Assembly (NCBI GenBank): GCA_964036315.1
Contig: OZ038498.1
Coordinates: 12,367,850 to 12,431,849, forward strand
Direction of reading: 5' to 3'
Source: Acanthosepion esculentum
Lineage: Eukaryota; Mollusca; Cephalopoda; Sepiida; Sepiidae
Length of the DNA: 64,000 nucleotides
Shown here: in pieces, positions 1 through 10,189 of the stretch
How the letters are laid out: the number at the start of each line of letters is the position of its first letter
Numbering within the stretch: position 1 is the first letter of the stretch
Translations under genes and position numbers: made by a program
The notes under the pieces: model-generated
Seen by the model: only the letters and a program-made list of their open reading frames with translations
Database searches by the model: none
Told to the model about the DNA's origin: nothing

Positions 1-235
1 CGCCTATGGAACTCACTTCCTCATTCCTGTTTCCCTGATCACTATGATCTCCAACTATTCAAGTGTAACATCAATCGACATCTCTAGTTGCCTTGATCTA
101 TCCTATATCCTTCTCCCCATCCTTTCCTCTAACACTCCTATTTGCTCTCGCTCCAAATCCTCTGTAACCCCTTGCGTGCTAGTGGCTTCCAGCCTTGCCT
201 GGGGTGAAAAGCTTTAAAAAAATAAAAAAATAAAT
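1..235 (+). pseudogene. 3' end of a jockey/CR1-like LINE: RT C-terminus, 3' UTR and A-rich tail
   Basis: Frame 1 reads from the window edge to a TAG at 85-87 and encodes the last 28 residues of a LINE polymerase (RLWNSLPHSCFPD..., then FKCNINRHL before the stop). The same C-terminal tail (R-F-K-C-N-V-N-R-H-L) ends the longer copy at 24150-24705, and the same 3' UTR recurs at 36245-36420. The UTR has the segment GCCTTGCCTGGGGTGAA just before an A-rich tail at about 214-235, the expected 3' end of a target-primed LINE insertion. The upstream part is cut off by the window. The clade is inferred from the style of the RT C-terminal domain; I am confident it is a LINE, less so of the clade. Confidence 0.75.
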
Positions 236-720
236 GAACTATTGATGTCTTTCTTCATATGCCTGTCAAGAACATACACTATTCTGAGTAAGTCACCATA
301 AAATCATTGACGATCAAGGAAGGGCGAATTAAAAGTTTATAGATAATTCAATATCATTGCGCGGACTTCAAGCGAAGCGGACAAAAAGTAAAGAACAAAC
401 TAAGCATTATTCTATGCCAGTCCCTCATGTAGAAGGCATTTAACGGAATCTAAAATCGTATCTGTTCACTTTAAACCGCACCTAAATGAATCGTATTATG
501 TATCCCAATATTGCCCAAAGCTGAAAAGACAAAAGATTATACACAGTAATGTATATTCTTTAAAATCCATTATGAAACGGCATCTCTGTAGGAATTGTTT
601 ATGCATGATTTAAAGAACCAATAAATATAGGTAGAAATTTGTACCGTCCAGTATCATTCTTTTCCAGTCATATAACTTATTAAGTAACGCATTAAATATG
701 GCTGCCACGTCTGATATACT
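236..720. other. AT-rich stretch without recognised features
   Basis: No open frame of note, no tandem structure and no similarity to other parts of the window that I can see, until LINE-like sequence starts at about 721. Confidence 0.4.
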
Positions 721-860
721 GCTTCTGCTATGTATTTAGAAATTCTTGATCAAATCTAAAGAAGAATCTGCAATGTTATTGATCCTGACCTGGCATCTCA
801 GTTTCAGTCATTTTCCTACTGCCGTAATGTAGTCTCGCTGTACATTTTCTATAAATCTTT
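721..860 (+). pseudogene. Short LINE RT C-terminal domain fragment
   Basis: Frame 1 gives YLEILDQI, a stop, then RRICNVI and DLASQFQSFSYCRNVVSLYIFYK. This matches the segment YLEVLDKIQ..VCNVI..LASRLQSLSHR in the copies at 10886 and 24150 of this window. It is diverged and interrupted by a stop. It belongs to the same LINE family as the fragment at 1-235 but is a separate decayed copy. Confidence 0.6.
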
Positions 861-947
861 TAATTGTAATTATTTTGATTAACTCGACTCTATGGTACCG
901 AAAATTTATGAAATTAAACTCAGTACTACATTGGAGTCGAATTCATT

Positions 948-1013
948 ACATTCACTTACGTGCTAATACACTTGAGAAAGGTATGAATCCTCTCCCCCCC
1001 AGCTATGGGTAAA
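948..1013 (-). repeat. Fragment of the 215-bp repeat seen in duplicate at 24885-25325
   Basis: Read on the minus strand, this segment (TACCCATAGCTGGGGGG, then GGATTCATACCTTTC and CACGTAAGTGAAT) matches the 3' parts of the two tandem units at about 25017-25100 and 25262-25330. It directly abuts the Tx1-type LINE ORF2 and truncates it. Confidence 0.6.
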
Positions 1014-1015
1014 TA

Positions 1016-1346
1016 GCGCATACACCGCAACGACCCGAAACGTACCACTGCTCACGGCAATATCAGCCACGATCAACCGGCCCCCCGCTCCCACATGAAC
1101 AAGGTCTACCCTCGCATCCAGGGAATGCTTAACCAACAAGGAAACACCTCGGGCCAGCTGGTCCCCATATGCTGAATAGACAACAAAGTCGCTAGACAAC
1201 ACACGAGCATCAACCTCGCAAACAAAGTGTGTTTCCTGGATCGCAGCAACATCCACTCAGAAGGATATGAGATCACAAAGCAGGCGGGCAGCCTTACCTT
1301 GATCTCTCAGGCCCCTCACATTCAAACTGGCTAGCCTAATTGACAT
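1016..1346 (-). pseudogene. Tx1-type LINE ORF2, N-terminal endonuclease part (truncated)
   Basis: The ORF2 start codon is at 1346-1344 on the minus strand, 18 bases after the ORF1 stop. The product begins MSIRLASLNVRGLRDQ, the usual N-terminus of an AP-endonuclease-like LINE endonuclease that nicks target DNA for target-primed reverse transcription. The signature IQETHF (the catalytic glutamate region) follows, then a VYSAYGD..ARGVSLLVK segment typical of L1-Tx1 elements. A TGA at 1259-1257 interrupts the frame about 29 codons in. Coding similarity ends at about 1016 (FRVVAVYA), where an unrelated repeat begins. Only about 110 of an expected 1,000-plus residues remain, so the rest of the endonuclease and all of the RT are missing. 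Confidence 0.8.
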
Positions 1347-1364
1347 GATTTAAACCCGGGTCAC

Positions 1365-3275
1365 TTAAACGCAGACTGGCCGGAAATCTACGGGTGCCAA
1401 AACCCCGACGGATTGTTCCAGACTCCCAGTACCTACATTGGACGTAATTCGTTCTTCTGTGACAATACCGCCAACGTCAGTGGGAAAAGTTAATTTTAGA
1501 ACTGGGGCCCTCCCTGCACAATATTGAGCTAATTTTTCAGCTCCGGTGATTCTTTCTGAACAATCCGGTGTTTCCGAAATGCGTCTTTGGCTTCCGCCAA
1601 ACAATCCCATACTTTGAGGTTTACCCCGGTGTTCATGATCAGTGTAATAACACCGGGGGCGCCAGGAAAGTTCCTTAGATTCTCTGTTGACTTCCGATCA
1701 ACAGAGGTGCACTTGAAAAGAGGCCTCAAGAGGGCCTTCCTCTGGGAGGAAAGGTCCCTCTCAAGGAGCTCACGGTCCACCATACAAATCTTCTCACCCT
1801 TGGGCAGTTGTCTCTTCTTTTCCCTTTGGATTGGTTGGGGGAGGGAGACGGGTAGACGGGGCCCTAATAGGGGAAGAGTGTCGGATACTTGTCTTACTTT
1901 GCTGGAGATCCTTTTCAGCTCTAACTGGTGAAACAGGCGCGGATTGTGCCTTCTCCGCCTTACTCCGCCTTACTCCGGCCTGCTCTCTTTTCCTTTTTCG
2001 TGTTGTTAATAAAGTCCTCTCCCCGCTCTTCGTCCTCACCCCTTCCTCTCCTTAATGATGAAGAACGAAGTGGAGGCACCTCCTTCACCTCCACAAAGAG
2101 GTAAAGTGGGGTCAAATTCTCCACCACTTGTCCAAGTTGGGTCTCTTTTCCAGCCTGCTCCTGTTTCTGCTTCACCGGCTGCCGTTGCTGCTCACACTGT
2201 TGCTCTCGCTGCTGATCCCGCAGCTTCTATCGCTGCTCCCGCTGCTGCTGCGCCTGCACCTGCAGCTGCTGCTTCAGCTGCTTCTCCTTTTGCTTAGAAG
2301 CTCCTTTACTGGGGACATCCAGCTTCTGATGCTGTTTGGCGGCCCCATTTTCTGGGACGTCCTGTTCCTGCTGCTGTTTGGCATCAACCTTCTCCGGGAC
2401 GTTCTGCTCCTGCTGCTGTTTGGCAGCACACTTATCTAGGACGTCCCGCTGGGGAGGTGGAGTTGACACCTTCGCTCTCCTCCTCACCATTTCAGTCCAT
2501 TCTCTACCGGAGGCCTTCTTTGTTACTTCCTCCCTGGGCAGTTCCGGTGTTGGTAGAGGTGCTTGCTTCGTCTGCGGTACTAGATTCTTGGTTGGACACG
2601 ACTTGGCCAGGTACACCGCAAGCCCAACAGAAGGGGCGGCGACCCTCCACAACCACAAACATTCTTCAGTCGCCACAGGAAATGATATTGGGTAGATCTT
2701 TGAAACTCTGCCGGGTGAAAGTCACTGTGACTCCAACATCACTGGTGGCAATCCCCGACTTACTTTTGATGGAAGATACCCCATCCACAGGCCCGTAATC
2801 TGAAAAAAGACCCTCAAGTGATGTTCCGTAATGTACATGGGCACACCATGTAAGATAATCCGAGTGCCCATGTACTCTGTTTGCAGCCTCATTGTTTTAG
2901 TGGTGAGGGTGCATCCAGCCAGTGCTTTCGCTGCTTCTTCCGTTGCCAGCAGGATGTCCCAGCAGGCGTTAGATCTACGGGCCAAAACTTTGGCCCCAAT
3001 ATTTAAAGCCTTTAGGGCTTCTTGCATTGCCTCCCTGCTGACAGCCATGGATTTCCTGGTCTTGATGTCGACTGTCAACAGGGAGAGTGTCGTAGTTGCC
3101 AAAGTTTCCATGACCGAAGGCATTAGTAGCAGTTCATTTTTCGCGATGAAATCCTTATATTCGTCACGGAAACTCCTGTAGTATTCTGGCTCTTTTTTTA
3201 CCTTTCCAGCACCCAAGCTGATGGTGCAGTCGAGGTACTCGCCAATGGCTCTTTTTCCTGGGTCACCTCCGCCAT
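1365..3275 (-). pseudogene. Tx1-type LINE ORF1 (gag-like RNA-binding protein), frameshifted
   Basis: A start at 3275-3273 (MAEVTQEKEPLASTSTAP) fits this family. The product continues in another frame with EPEYYRSFRDEYKDFIAKNE and the conserved LLMPSVMETLATTTLSLLTVD, KSMAVSREAMQEAL and WDILLATEEAAKALAG segments (about 3190-2830). A zinc-knuckle region (CWACG at about 2630-2610) is split by a frameshift, so the C-x2-C and x-H-x-C halves lie in different frames. Then comes a Q/K/E-rich region with three KQQQEQ-type repeats (about 2450-2300). The C-terminal part (LFKCTSVDRKSTENL..GVITLIMNTG) runs to the TAA at 1367-1365. At least three frameshifts make it a pseudogene. ORF1 of this class binds the LINE RNA. 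Gene order ORF1-ORF2 on the minus strand agrees with the ORF2 start at 1346. Confidence 0.8.
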
Positions 3276-3431
3276 AGCGAGAGGGTATTCCCCACGCAAA
3301 GCAGGAAACAAACAAACAGTTAAACTGTACAAAAATAACACAAAAAAATGACAAATGTCCGACTTACTCTTCTGACGGGTAGTAAATTGCAAAGAACGTG
3401 TCTTGCCTGCGGGGCCACCCTGGTGTACTAG
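3276..3431 (-). other. Probable 5' UTR of the Tx1-type LINE
   Basis: This is the sequence between the inferred ORF1 start and the copia 5' LTR. It keeps an open minus-strand frame, but nothing marks it as protein. It is assigned to the LINE by position only. Confidence 0.35.
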
Positions 3432-3772
3432 TGACAACACTTGGGGAACAAAAACCCTTATATTCTAGTGAGCCAACTAAAATGTGCTGACTCATTTTAT
3501 AGTTCACCAATAGAGTGATAAACCAATCAGAAGGGTCAAAATATTCCATGCGACGTGTATAAAGGCAGCCATGTTTTTTTCCCGAATATCCACTGCCAGC
3601 CTTTGATATCGATGACTGAAGATTACGGATCAGCTGCTGCTGCTATTGGCAATATAGTCAGATTCAGTAGAGTGTCTGACCCGTGAGTGTTAATTTTTAA
3701 CGTTGTTTCATTGAACAGATTACATACTGCGCTGGATTCTATATCCATAGACTACGGCGAACACAGTCAACA
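3432..3772 (+). repeat. 5' LTR of the copia-type element
   Basis: It matches the 3' LTR at 6165-6419, the solo LTR at 14113-14470 and the LTR at 54310-54581. The 3' end is CAACA at 3768-3772, and family members start TGTTR, so LTR termini are TGTT..AACA. The 5' boundary here is approximate, because the first 35 bases differ from the other copies. Confidence 0.7.
3533..3564 (+). promoter_or_regulatory. LTR promoter: CCAAT box and TATA box
   Basis: CCAAT lies at 3533-3537 and TATAAAG at 3558-3564. The same pair is kept in the 3' LTR, and similar pairs occur in the two LTRs elsewhere in the window. Position within the LTR fits an RNA polymerase II promoter starting the R region. Confidence 0.55.
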
Positions 3773-3786
3773 TTGGTTATGAGCCC
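3773..3786 (+). other. Primer-binding site candidate
   Basis: TTGGTTATGAGCCC starts directly after the LTR. It resembles the TGGTATCAGAGCC-type sites of copia elements, which pair with initiator tRNA-Met. The assignment rests on position plus this resemblance. Confidence 0.4.
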
Positions 3787-4359
3787 AGATTATGACTGTA
3801 TTTTGACGGAGACGAATCAAAATACGAATTGTGAAAAATGAAATTCGTGGGCTACCTAAGAATACAAAAACTTCATGACATCATTCTTTGCTAAGATGAC
3901 CAGAAAGAAGATGATGATTTTATGGAAAGAAATGCGACTGTGTTCGCCGAATTAATACAATGCCTGGATGACAGGAATTTGTCTTTAATAATGAGAGAAG
4001 CCAGGGACGACGCACGTCAAGTGCTAAGAATATTGCGTGAACATTACTTGTCAAAAGATAAGCCTAAAACTATTGCTTTATATAATGAACTAACCGCGTT
4101 AAGGAGACGAGAAAATGAATCTGTAACAGATTATATTATACGAGCTGAGAATATCGCAAATGCCTTAAAAATGGCAGGTGAGACTATCTCAGATGGGCTG
4201 CTAATAGCCATAGTTTTAAAGGGATTACCAGCGACATTCAAACCATTCACGACAGTCATAATGATAAAAAATGAACTTTCACTGAGTTTAAAATTGCGTT
4301 ACGTAATTATGAAGAAACTGAAAAAATGTGTAATCCCCCAAATCAAGGAAATAGCGTAA
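3779..4359 (+). pseudogene. Copia gag, N-terminal and core part
   Basis: The likely start is ATG 3779-3781, overlapping the primer-binding site, in frame 2. The frame then shifts to frame 1 at about 3838 (KFVGYLRIQKLHDIIL), with a TAA at 3892-3894. From 3922 the frame is open: ATVFAELIQCLDDRNLSLIMREARDDA, then LRILREHYLSKDKPKTIALYNEL and RRRENESVTDYIIRAENI, the typical UBN2/copia gag core that forms the particle. It ends at 4357-4359 and overlaps the next frame by 34 bases. The other copy at 53866-54300 shares the same C-terminal frame. At least two lesions are present. Confidence 0.75.
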
Positions 4360-5093
4360 TGCAACTGAGAACGTCATTTAAAAAATTCAGAAAACCAGTC
4401 CCTCAAACCTACCAGACTAGGAATTATAATATTAAAAACAAGGGGCTTAAAAACAACTATTACAACAACAACAACAGGAACAATAATAATAGAAAATCAA
4501 ATATTATCTGCTTTCGTTGTGGAAGAGCCGGGCATGTACGTGCAAAATGTCAATTTTATACCAGGAGTGATTTTTGTAAAAATATAAAAGCTTTTTGGAT
4601 TGAGCGAACATATGTCTTTTCGTTTGAGTTGGATACTATACCCAATAGTTATAATTCTTACCTAGTCGACACGGGTGCGACAAATCATGTAATTACAGGT
4701 GAAACAAAATTTATTAATATTGACCTCAACTTCGAGCCAGATTCTCACTTTATTGAGTTGGCTGACGGTACCAGAGCTAATAATTTAGTTTTAAATAGAG
4801 ACGATGCCTGTATTTATTTACGAGATACTAAAGGAAATATTTGTAAATGTTTGTTAAAATGTGCTTTATATATCCCTAAATTTAAACAGTTAATTTTCCC
4901 GGTTCAGTCTGTTGTTAGAACTGGTGTTAAAGTTAATTTTCACCGAGACAATTCAAAGTTAATTTACCCAGACGGAACTAAATTTAATATACAACAAAAT
5001 AGACGTTTGTATTATTCGAAACGTATTAAATCTGTGAAAACAGCCACCCACGACTTAAGGACTTGGCATAAAAAAGGGCTTACAACATTCTGA
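4326..5093 (+). pseudogene. Copia gag zinc knuckle, aspartic protease and pre-integrase part
   Basis: An asparagine-rich linker (NNYYNNNNRNNNN) precedes a zinc knuckle CFRCGRAGHVRAKC at about residues 60-73 (C-x2-C-x4-H-x4-C complete). The protease active site is YLVDTGATNHV at about residue 112, then a flap-like region (ADGTRANNLVL). The gag-pre-integrase domain begins at RLYYSKRIKSVKTATHDLRTWHK and is cut off at 5093. Compared with the copy at 52631-53242, about 25 residues of the HHCC zinc-binding domain are deleted here with a change of frame. The start given is the first Met in this frame; the real polyprotein would enter from gag by frameshifting or without a break. Confidence 0.8.
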
Positions 5094-6170
5094 CACGTGT
5101 ATTAAAGGGAAAATGACGAAATATAGAAATAGGGATAAAATCCCAAAATCAAGAGATATCTTGTTCAGTGTTCATTGCGACTAAGCGGGTCCAATTTCAT
5201 CAATGGGTATTGACACCTATTCATATGTATTAAACTTTGTTGACAAATATTCAGGACTTATTATGATATATTTTCTGAAAAACAAATCTGATACCCTACA
5301 AGTTACAAGAATGTATTTATCTGATATTTCACCTCATGGAAAAGTGAAAATAATTAGAACAGATAATGGTGGAGAATTTACTTCTGATGATTACTAAAAC
5401 CTCCTAATAAATGAAGGCATTAAACATGAGAAAACCTGTCCTTATTCCCTGCACCAGAAGGGAATCTCTGAACGTAGTTGGCGGACGCTTTTCGAAATGG
5501 TTAGATATTTACTAATAGAATCTAAGTTACCCCAAAATCTGTGGGTCTATGCATTAAATACAGCCGTATATTTAAGAAACCGTTGCTATAATAGTAACAT
5601 TAAAAAGACTCCTTACGAGGCTTATATGAACTACAAACCCAACGTTAGTGGTATGCATATTTTTGGCACAATTTGCTACACATATGTCAACCAAAGGACA
5701 AAACTTGATCCAAAAAGCGAAAGATGCATATTCATTGGCTATGACAAAACAAGTCCGGCCTATATGATTTATTTCCTACAAAGTAAAATAATAAGGAAGA
5801 TCAGATGGGTCAGATTTACAGATTCCTTTGAGAAAGTGGAGGATCCCGAAGAAAAGAACATTAACTGCTAGGAACTGGTCCAACACGAACTAGTATGGCC
5901 TAATTATGAGATAGGGCCTATAAATAGAAAACCCGTTCAAAATCCACAATTAAAGGAAGATGCTATACCAGATGATATAGACGAGGAAAAATCAGACGCA
6001 AACCTTGATTAAAAAGAAAATACAACTGAAGAGGAGGGGCAAATTCCGTGTTATCCGACAAGAAATAGAAGAAAGCCAGACTATTTTGGAATGGGTCAAT
6101 GTAATATCTGTGACATTGACTGTTGCTATTCGGTGCAATGTATCCCGAAGAACTATCAAGAAGCCATAAA
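5094..6170 (+). pseudogene. Copia integrase core and C-terminal linker
   Basis: Reading frames pick up at about 5095 (TCIKGKMTKYRNR). The three integrase acidic residues can be placed: D in VHCD at about 5180 (followed at once by a TAA), D in IRTDNGGEF at about 5370, and E in GISERSWRTLFEM at about 5470. Another stop replaces a codon at 5395-5397. Downstream segments (LWVYALNTAVYLRNRC, FIGYDKTSPAYMIYF) are typical of the copia integrase C-terminus. After a TAG at 5869-5871, linker sequence continues (YPTRNRRKPDYFGMG at about 6051-6095) up to the RT boundary, where the LTR joins. The integrase inserts the cDNA; this copy is inactive. Confidence 0.75.
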
Positions 6171-6419
6171 CCAATCAGAAGGGTCAAAATATTCCATGCG
6201 ACGTGTATAAAGGCAGCCATGTTTTTTCCCGAATATCCACTGCTAGACTTTGATATCGAAGACTGAAGATTACGGATCAGCTGCTGCTGCTATTGGCAAT
6301 ATAGTCAGATCCAGTAGAGTGTCGGACTCGTGAGTGTTAATCTTTAACGTTGTTTCATTGAACAGATTACGGACTGCGCTGGATTCTATATTCAAAGACT
6401 ACGGTGAACATGGTTAACA
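6165..6419 (+). repeat. 3' LTR of the copia-type element, 5'-truncated
   Basis: Near-identical to 3526-3772 of the 5' LTR, with a few single-base changes, and ending TAACA at 6415-6419. The first ~95 bases of the LTR are missing. The junction with pol falls within ATAAACCAATCAGAAGGG, which reads both as LTR and as plausible pol coding sequence. Confidence 0.75.
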
Positions 6420-6420
6420 A

Positions 6421-6560
6421 AGAGAAAGGGTAAAAGAGAGAGAGAGAGAATGAAAGAGAAAGGGTAAAAGAGAGAGAGAGAGAAAGAAAGAGAAAGGCTA
6501 ATAAAGAAAGAGAGAGAAAGAGAGAGCGAAAGAGAGAGAGAGAGAGAGAGAGAGAAAGAG
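6421..6560 (+). repeat. (GA)n-rich microsatellite
   Basis: Imperfect GAGAGA/AAAGAGAAAGG tracts directly after the 3' LTR. Minus-strand S/L-rich open frames here are by-products of the repeat. Confidence 0.85.
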
Positions 6561-6760
6561 GGCGCTTAATCTGGCACAATCTGCAGTTTGAAGAACACCA
6601 ATGCACTCAAACGTCGATCGCGATATCTTCTGACTTCGCGATAGCAGAACCATTGGCACTATTATACATTGTTTGTCAGAGAATAGATAGTGAGAAGTAA
6701 CCACTTCGGCATCGATGAAAGTCTCAAAGGAAGAGACTGATAGGGCGGTAGTTAGAGAGG

Positions 6761-7138
6761 TTAGAAGGTTCTCCAGTTCTTAAAAACAGAGGCGACAGAG
6801 GAGGCGATCCAACAGGCTGGAAAACAGGAATCGACGAGACAATAGTCGAATAGTTTGGAGAAAACTGGAGCCAGCTCAGGAACATATTTCTTTAAGATAA
6901 TGGCTGGTATCCCGTCGCCTTCATTTGACTTATGGGAATCTAATTTAGAAATGATTTCGAAGACCAACGGCGGAGTTATGCACATATCACTCACTAGAGC
7001 CTCAATTCTTGTGGGGAAGTCAGGTGTGGGTACACCGGATGAGTGAAGTTGGATGAGACCACCACACGCAGAGGACAGCCTTCGCGCACGTGGAGCGTTG
7101 GATTGCGTGTAGTGAGTTGTCCTGCAGTTCTTAGACAT
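6761..7138 (-). pseudogene. LINE reverse transcriptase N-terminal fragment
   Basis: The minus-strand product contains VFEIISKLDSHKSNEGDGIPAIILKKYVPELAPVFSKLFDYCLVDSCFPACWIASSVASVFK. This is the palm-entry region of jockey/CR1-type RTs (pattern I.KLD..K..G.DGIPA..LK...P.L...L..L.N.CL....FP..WK...V.P..K). The fragment is open for 125 codons, but no catalytic FADD box is present and the flanks do not continue the protein. It lies upstream of a dispersed repeat at 7300-7610 in the same orientation. Confidence 0.75.
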
Positions 7139-7299
7139 AGAGCGTTCACTCTGACAGTTTATTTGCTGTAGATGTTAGGACTTTGAATTGATTGAACAGA
7201 GGCGGGATTGAAGATTTGCTGTTGTTCCGCACACACGCTTTTAGAGCCGCCAATAATCTCTAGAACCAAACTTGCTAGATGTAAAAATTAATATGAAAT

Positions 7300-7610
7300 G
7301 GTGTGGGGAAGAACCCAAAAACGAAACTAAAATATAACAAAAAATAAAAAATAAAAAATGTTAGTAGTACCTGTCCACACCACAATTATAAGAGCGGGCG
7401 CTGTATTCTGCCAATAGGTGAAATCAATAAGCTCGCTCCCTAATGTAGCGGAAAGGACAAAATGTGTAGCGAGAAAATCAAAGACTGGCCCAGTCAAAAT
7501 AAAAAAAGGGATACAAAAATAACCTGAGGAGGTTGGGAATCTTCCTATAGATCATAGCAAAAGCGAAAGCCAGGAGCAGGCCGGGAACAACAATTGCTCA
7601 CATTAACTAG
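7300..7610 (-). repeat. Dispersed repeat, copy 1 (partner at 15805-16140)
   Basis: The reverse complement aligns over about 300 bases with 15805-16140. Shared blocks include TTGTTCCNGGCCTG, GAAGATTCCCA/AGATTCCCATC, GGCAGAATACAG and a T-rich stretch after ACTAACAT. No coding frame is visible. It could be a LINE 3' region or an LTR; I cannot tell. Confidence 0.55.
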
Positions 7611-8925
7611 GTAAACAAGAGTCTAGCTTAACCAAGGGTGGGGTCAGTCATGAAATTGCCTCTTTGCGTCAAAAGGGGACTTAAAAAAGAAAATTAAGGC
7701 TGACCCCGTTCAAACGAACCAAGCTCGCCATTTACACCAACATATCGTTGAAATCTGCCGATAACAAACGCTATCTATCACACCTGATCTTCATCATGAG
7801 CTGATGTCCCAAAATCCGTCCAGATCCTCATGAGAATAACATTTATATGGTAAGATTCCCTCCATCCGCGACATCCGCATTACCATTCTTGCCACAGCTA
7901 GCATCGTGGGAAGCAACATTTATTTCACCCATTGAAAGCGAGGGTGACACATTATCGTACGCGCATGCGAGAACGATGGACACGAAAAATTCGCGATCGA
8001 TACGAGCCGTCAACTTGCCGATATAGTTGCAGAGGGCAATAGTAGAAGGCGTGCGAAGGCGTTTTTTTTCTAGATCAAGGTCACGCCGATGACAATAGGA
8101 CAAATCTACCCAGCCCCTCTCTGAAGGTTTCGTCATTGAGTGATAGAGCATTTCGAATCAATCGCCAGGTAAACGAAAAGTCAGAGCTGCTGAGGTAATT
8201 CGCCGCTGGAGCCCAGTACCAGAACTCGGTCTCCGAGAAATCGAGCGGCATAGTCCACTGGTCCTTTCTTCTTCAACCAATGAGATGCCCAGTCAGAGGG
8301 TACAGAATTTGACTGCTAGTGGAGGAGACTCCGCCATAGTGGAGTGGTTCCCACAACATCACACACAACAAAAATGTTTGGTACGACAAAAACAAGGTTT
8401 ACAAACATAAACAGTGATAAAATTCAACAGGGACAAAACGTGGACAAAAATTTGACACAAATTTAATCTTTCCATTCAAAAAGGACTCGCCCGAAAGAAA
8501 ATCTTTAGAAATTACTGCAAAACACTTGTACCTCGCCAATTTATAAGCAGAAGTACACAAATGTATACTGAGACTTTTTCCTAGCTAATAAAATAGGCCA
8601 GTCCTCGATTTCATATGACTCAGTCCCGGTCTTGAAGTCAGAAGGCTACGTTTGCTTATCCGAAGTTACCCTTCTGCGTCAACTCCAGTTCTTAGTTATG
8701 AAGTTTTTGTCATATTACTGTTGCCTTGCCTTATTATTGTTAATTTGCCTTGCATATGTTGTTGGCTTGCTTTCTATTATTTTTGTCTTGTTCTTTCCTT
8801 TTGTTTTTTGTTTTTGTTATTGCTTATTGCAAACTTATTTTGCATTTAACCATGGCTACTTCCTCCACAGTTATTTCCGATTCATGTCTGTTAAGGAGTT
8901 GGTCGGTAGGATTATGCGGCTACAT
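7611..8925. other. Unassigned stretch
   Basis: Contains a 102-codon minus-strand open frame at 7843-8151 with no recognisable motif, and a T-rich low-complexity frame from 8632. I see no repeat match elsewhere in the window. Confidence 0.35.
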
Positions 8926-9279
8926 TTGTTAGATTGGATTGTTTGGTTTATTTTGTTTTACGGCATATCAACCTCAATGGGTTATTTAATTCCGACAACT
9001 TTCTTTTTTTTTTCATTGGTAATATTTTTGTTTTGTCAAAAATCTATTTCTGTTAATATTTTTCCTCAAAAATGTACAGTTGGTAATATCATTTTTTCAA
9101 AAACATAGCTGGTAATAGTTTTTTTCAAAAAACGAATAGTTGGCAATATTATTTTCAAAAACATATAGCTGATGATATTATTTTTTTAAAATGTATAGCT
9201 GGTAATATTATTTTTTCAAAAACGAATAATTGGCAATATTATTTTCAAAACCGTATAGTCGGTAATATTATTTTTTCAA

Positions 9280-10035
9280 AAACGTATTGCTGGCAATAGT
9301 TTTTTTTCCAAAAACGTATTGCTGGCAATAGTTTTTTTTCCAAAAACGTATTGCTGGCAATAGTTTTTTTCCAAAAACGTATTGCTGGCAATAGTTTTTT
9401 TCCAAAAACGTATTGCTGGCAATAGTTTTTTTTTCCCAAAACGTATTGCTGGCAATAGTTTTTTTTCCCAAAACGTATTGCTGGCAATAGTTTTTTTTCC
9501 CAAAACGTATTGCTGGCAATAGTTTTTTCCCCAAAACGTATTGCTGGCAATAGTTTTTTTCCAAAAACGTATTGCTGGCAATAGTTTTTTTTCCAAAAAC
9601 GTATTGCTGGCAATAGTTTTTTTCCCAAAACGTATTGCTGGCAATAGTTTTTTTTCCCAAAACGTATTGCTGGCAATAGTTTTTTTTCCCAAAACGTATT
9701 GCTGGCAATAGTTTTTTTTCCCAAAACGTATTGCTGGCAATAGTTTTTTCCCCAAAACGTATTGCTGGCAATAGTTTTTTTCCAAAAACGTATTGCTGGC
9801 AATAGTTTTTTTTCCAAAAACGTATTGCTGGCAATAGTTTTTTTTCCCCAAAACGTATTGCTGGCAATAGTTTTTTTTCCAAAAACGTATTGCTGGCAAT
9901 AGTTTTTTTCCCCAAAACGTATTGCTGGCAATAGTTTTTGTTCCAAAAACGTATTGCTGGCAATAGTTTTTTTCCGAAAACGTATTGCTGGCAATAGTTT
10001 TTTTTCTTCAAAAACGTATTGCTGGTAATATTTTA
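9280..10035 (+). repeat. Minisatellite B: about 25 copies of a 29-32 bp unit
   Basis: The unit is ACGTATTGCTGGCAATAG followed by T(6-8) and CCAAAA or CCCAAAA. Variation is almost wholly in the T and C run lengths. A more diverged upstream section (about 9050-9280) uses GGTAATATTATTTT. All three minus-strand frames stay open by chance. Confidence 0.95.
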
Positions 10036-10189
10036 TAATGCTTTTTACCTCAGTTTCTGGGTTAACTATTTACCTATAGCTGGGACCCTAACAGGTGCTA
10101 CCACCCCGGGTCAGGGTGGACCTGGGAAGACCAGCAATTAAGAGATGGTTCCACGCTCCTCAAAACCTCCTGATCTGAGGCCTTGCTGT

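Larger units (their letters stand above)
3432..6419 (+). mobile_element. Copia-type LTR retrotransposon, internally deleted (lacks RT and RNase H)
   Basis: The order is LTR, gag, zinc knuckle, aspartic protease, integrase, LTR, the Ty1/copia order with integrase ahead of RT. The two LTRs share CCAATCAGAAGGGTCAAA, CGTGTATAAAGGCAGCCATG and the stretch down to the terminal AACA. The coding region stops just after the integrase C-terminus and linker (about 6180) and runs straight into LTR sequence, so RT and RNase H are absent and this copy cannot be autonomous. No clear 5-bp target duplication is visible: AAGAG follows the 3' end, and the exact 5' boundary is uncertain. A second copy (-) lies at 52352-54581 and a solo LTR at 14113-14470. 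Confidence 0.85.

Noticed and set aside
4255..4280. A AAA AAT slippery heptamer before the gag end
   Set aside because: A -1 slip there leads at once to TGA, so it cannot join gag to pol.
7843..8151. 102-codon minus-strand frame as a host gene
   Set aside because: No recognisable motif, no splice or promoter context, and length is within chance for this region.
9245..10011. Three overlapping minus-strand open frames of 200-250 codons rich in K, N and Q
   Set aside because: They are by-products of the minisatellite B unit, which lacks stop codons on that strand in every frame; no protein family is suggested.
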